DNA of 8,562 bases, taken from assembly GCA_934433135.1 (NCBI GenBank), contig CAKRZO010000045.1, forward strand, positions 1-8,562, read 5' to 3'. Below the pieces are notes generated by a model. The model ran no database searches. It saw nothing but the letters and a program-made list of their open reading frames with translations, and was not told the DNA's origin. Below are positions 6,710-8,562 of the stretch, in pieces. The position numbers were made by a program, and so were the translations under genes. This DNA comes from an uncultured Acetatifactor sp. Lineage in GTDB: Bacteria; Bacillota; Clostridia; Lachnospirales; Lachnospiraceae. Position 1 is the stretch's first letter. Each line of letters begins with the position of its first letter.

Positions 6710-6736
6710 TCTTCAACTGGGAAAGGTCATTGTGTT

Positions 6737-7435
6737 ATGAAACGTTACTTAAACAAATTTACCCTCATAGAGCTCCTTATAACGATTGCGATTATCGCAA
6801 TTCTGGCGGGGATGCTTCTTCCCGCTCTGCAGAAGGCCCGGAGCGCGGCAAGAGGGGTGGAATGCAAAAACAATCTGCGTCAGCTCGGAATCATTTTTCA
6901 GGGATATTCGATGGATTATGACGGCTATCTGACTCTTCAGACGAAGCGCGATGTGATTACGCAATGGGTTCCCGCGTATTTTCCGAAGATCACGCAATAC
7001 TCCAAACTGCCGAAATTCATTCATTGTCCCGCGGCTCCGAACTCGCCGGAAAACAAACCCGGAAGCAAGCACGGTCTTACTTACGCCCTGCTGATTGGAA
7101 ATCTCGGCGTCAGCTATGAGGCCGCTCACGGGAATCCTGTCATGGATACCTTCTGTCACGTGAACCGTCTGAAAGATGCCAGTTCCTACTGGTTTCTTTC
7201 GGACTCCATCTATTTTTCCGGAAATGACAAAGGATATGAGGCTTACAGCGTTACAGGCTCCTCTTCCGGTCTGCACTTCCGTCACAGCGGCGGAGTGCTC
7301 AACGGACTGTTCGCCGACGGTCATGCGGAAACCGGAAGCGCGGCGAACGTAAAATACAAATGGCTGAGACTGAACACCTGGCTTCAGTCCCAGACGGCAT
7401 GGTACCGCAGGGAAAACTATGAAGAAACCTACTGA
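6737..7435 (+). CDS. Prepilin-like (type II secretion pseudopilin) protein, Lentisphaerota type
   Basis: This 232-residue protein starts with a short basic leader ending N6-K7, then FTLIELLITIAIIAILAGM and LLPALQKAR. That is a class III (type IV pilin) signal: F8 would be the methylated first residue and E12 is the conserved Glu+5. The residue before the cleavage site is Lys, not the usual Gly, a variation I associate with Lentisphaerota homologues. The C-terminal domain contains HFRHSGG...LFADGHAE (180-197), the H...DG motif of the large PVC family of prepilin-type proteins. It is expected to be inserted in the inner membrane and possibly assembled by a pilus or secretion machinery. Its role beside glycosidases is unknown. 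ATG 6737 has GGGAAAGG upstream, although the spacing is long (about 11 bases). A TTG 20 codons earlier lies in the hairpin and would spoil the signal. Confidence 0.85.
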   Translation: MKRYLNKFTLIELLITIAIIAILAGMLLPALQKARSAARGVECKNNLRQLGIIFQGYSMDYDGYLTLQTKRDVITQWVPAYFPKITQYSKLPKFIHCPAAPNSPENKPGSKHGLTYALLIGNLGVSYEAAHGNPVMDTFCHVNRLKDASSYWFLSDSIYFSGNDKGYEAYSVTGSSSGLHFRHSGGVLNGLFADGHAETGSAANVKYKWLRLNTWLQSQTAWYRRENYEETY

Positions 7436-7455
7436 ATGAAAACGGAGAAGAAGAG

Positions 7456-8418
7456 ATGAACCAATTCAGTCTTGACAATCACGCGGCGAGTTTTCTCCCG
7501 GAAGGGAAACAATGGAAACTCGTCTGGCACGATGAGTTCGACGGAACCGAACTCGATACAACCAAATGGGACTTCCGCAGAAATTTCTGGGGCAAGCCGT
7601 TTCCCGCATTCACCGATCAGGGCATTGAGCTTGACGGAAAAAGTTCGCTCCGGATCAATCTTGTGAAAAATCCGGACGGGACGTATTCCTCCGCACATCT
7701 TCAGACCGGGTCGCTTTCTTACGACATTCCGAAGGACTGCGGCGGTTTCTGGCCGTTCGGCAAAATGGAGGAGCCGAAGTTCATGCACACGTTCGGATAT
7801 TACGAAATACGCTGCCGTCAGCCGAAATGCGAGGGCTGGCATTCCGCGTTCTGGCTTCAGGCGTCCGGAATCGGTTCGCATCCGGACGCCCGTTTCGCCG
7901 GAGTCGAATGCGACATCATGGAAAACTACCGTCAGCACACGGAAAAGCGCATAATCGGCGGTAATATCTGGGGCGGATACGGGTGTAACTGCAAAGGCAG
8001 CGGCCATTTCTCCTGGGAATACAAAGAGACGGAGGACGGATGGCATTATTACGGTGTCGACTGGAGCCCCTCCGGTTACGATTTCTATGCGGACGGACGT
8101 TTGATCGGCAGGGTCGTTTCCCCCGAACGCGCGGCGGAAGTCCACGTCGAAAAAGAGATTGAAGGGAAAAACTGGCTGAAGGAGGGGAGCGTGTCTATCG
8201 GACCCGTCTCACATGTTCCGCAATTCATCCTTGTCTCGACCGAGTGCCACGGCTACCGTTCCACAGGCGTGTGCGATCCCGTGCTCGCCAAAGCGGTTCT
8301 TCCGGATTACTTCGAAGTAGATCACGTACGCGTTTTCGATGATGTGAACCTGAAGCATTCATTCTCCGCCGCAGGCAATGCATCCGGAAGCGATGAGCAG
8401 CCGGTATTTATGTTCTGA
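7456..8418 (+). CDS. GH16 family glycoside hydrolase without signal peptide
   Basis: This 320-residue protein is a GH16 enzyme, a retaining endo-beta-glycanase of the jelly-roll fold. It begins W-K-L-V-W-H-D-E-F-D-G-T-E-L (about 20-33), then has GYYEIRCRQP, a WHSAFWLQ strand and the catalytic signature VECDIMEN: nucleophile E151, D153 and acid/base E156, matching E-x-D-x-x-E. It closes with YFEVDHVRVFD, usual for the family's last strand, and a tail of about 25 residues. The spacing and Shine-Dalgarno (GGAG at 7444-7447, 8 bases before ATG) support this start. An in-frame stop lies at 7438-7440, so no signal peptide can be added upstream. Substrates in GH16 range over laminarin, agar, porphyran, carrageenan and mixed-linkage glucans, and the sequence does not decide among them. 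It sits 20 bases behind the pseudopilin gene and is probably cotranscribed. Confidence 0.9.
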   Translation: MNQFSLDNHAASFLPEGKQWKLVWHDEFDGTELDTTKWDFRRNFWGKPFPAFTDQGIELDGKSSLRINLVKNPDGTYSSAHLQTGSLSYDIPKDCGGFWPFGKMEEPKFMHTFGYYEIRCRQPKCEGWHSAFWLQASGIGSHPDARFAGVECDIMENYRQHTEKRIIGGNIWGGYGCNCKGSGHFSWEYKETEDGWHYYGVDWSPSGYDFYADGRLIGRVVSPERAAEVHVEKEIEGKNWLKEGSVSIGPVSHVPQFILVSTECHGYRSTGVCDPVLAKAVLPDYFEVDHVRVFDDVNLKHSFSAAGNASGSDEQPVFMF

Positions 8419-8441
8419 CAGGATCCGGTCTCCGGGAAAAC

Positions 8442-8469
8442 AGGACCTTTCCCTGAAAAGTCCTTGATT
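8442..8469 (+). terminator. Weak hairpin after the GH16 gene
   Basis: AGGACCTTT (8442-8450) pairs with AAAAGTCCT (8456-8464), with one C-A mismatch, across the loop CCCTG, followed by TGATTTT. An alternative stem GGGAAA/TTTCCC overlaps it. It probably marks the transcript end but is not a strong intrinsic terminator. Confidence 0.35.
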
Positions 8470-8509
8470 TTGACAGGACAATATGGTATAGATTTGGCGA
8501 TTAAATAGA

Positions 8510-8537
8510 TTGCATTATTAAAATTCTGTGCTATATT
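8510..8537 (+). promoter_or_regulatory. Extended -10 promoter for the next gene
   Basis: TTGCAT at 8510-8515 is followed after 16 bases by TATATT at 8532-8537, with TGC directly in front (extended -10). Transcription would start around 8543-8545, at or next to the ATG at 8544. Confidence 0.5.
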
Positions 8538-8543
8538 ACAGTC

Positions 8544-8562
8544 ATGGAAACATCAGATGCCA
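8544..8562 (+). CDS. Possible start of the next gene, cut by the window end
   Basis: ATG at 8544 opens a frame reading M-E-T-S-D-A before the window ends. No ribosome site precedes it and the promoter -10 ends only six bases upstream, so if this is the true start the transcript would be leaderless. A start further downstream is equally possible. Too little sequence is visible to name a product. Confidence 0.3.

Noticed and set aside
4263..6716. Long minus-strand open frame of 817 codons opposite the large glycosidase
   Set aside because: It is the antisense shadow of a gene with strong motifs on the plus strand; its translation is rich in Arg, His and Asn and shows no recognisable domain.
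6677..6736. TTG start 20 codons before the prepilin-like ATG
   Set aside because: It lies at the base of a strong hairpin and would place extra residues in front of a clean prepilin leader.
8494..8515. TTGGCG...TTGCAT as a sigma-54 promoter
   Set aside because: The GG and GC elements are 16 bases apart instead of the required 12; the sigma-70 extended -10 reading fits better.
1..8562. CRISPR arrays, tRNA or rRNA genes, SusC/SusD pairs, sulfatases
   Set aside because: I looked for these and saw no regular repeat-spacer pattern, no cloverleaf-like or rRNA-like stretch, and no matching protein motifs.

Overview
The window looks like chromosomal DNA from a Lentisphaerota bacterium (Victivallis-like, within the PVC group). 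The main clue is a type II secretion/type IV pilus prepilin-like protein whose N-terminus contains KFTLIELL...LLPALQKAR and whose C-terminus has an H...FADGH motif. Large families of such proteins are typical of Lentisphaerota. Moderately GC-rich coding sequence, AraC-linked glycosidases and the absence of SusC/SusD or sulfatase genes fit that assignment. It is an inference from protein style, not a database match.

Layout: 1-130 holds two tandem hairpins with identical TCT loops, then what looks like a complete minus-strand gene start (promoter, Shine-Dalgarno, ATG) that reaches a stop after three codons. 131-463 holds a plus-strand promoter candidate and a long leader with possible remnants of coding sequence. 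464-1942 encodes a probable cytoplasmic glycosidase related to clan GH-D (alpha-galactosidase-like) enzymes. 2031-2939 encodes an AraC-family regulator. 2940-3087 is a regulatory gap with a weak terminator, a TTGACA box and a perfect GGTTGCAACC palindrome. 3088-3648 encodes a small secreted carbohydrate-binding-like protein, overlapping by 4 bases (GTGA) a 1006-residue secreted multidomain glycosidase (3645-6665: CBM, linker sandwich, clan GH-A-like barrel, CBM9-like C-terminus). A strong hairpin separates this from the prepilin-like gene (6737-7435), followed after 20 bases by a GH16 enzyme without a signal peptide (7456-8418). The window ends with a weak terminator and a promoter so close to an ATG (8544) that the next gene may be leaderless.

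All genes lie on the plus strand. They read as one glycan-degradation locus: a regulator, exported binding and cleaving proteins, a locus-specific pseudopilin that may serve secretion or surface display, and two glycosidases that appear cytoplasmic. The substrate cannot be deduced from the sequence. The most unusual points are the pseudopilin embedded among glycosidases, a shared hairpin + CTTCAA(C)TGGGA 5'-leader element in front of the regulator and the pseudopilin, and the hairpin block at the left edge, which could be the right end of an IS200/IS605-type element.
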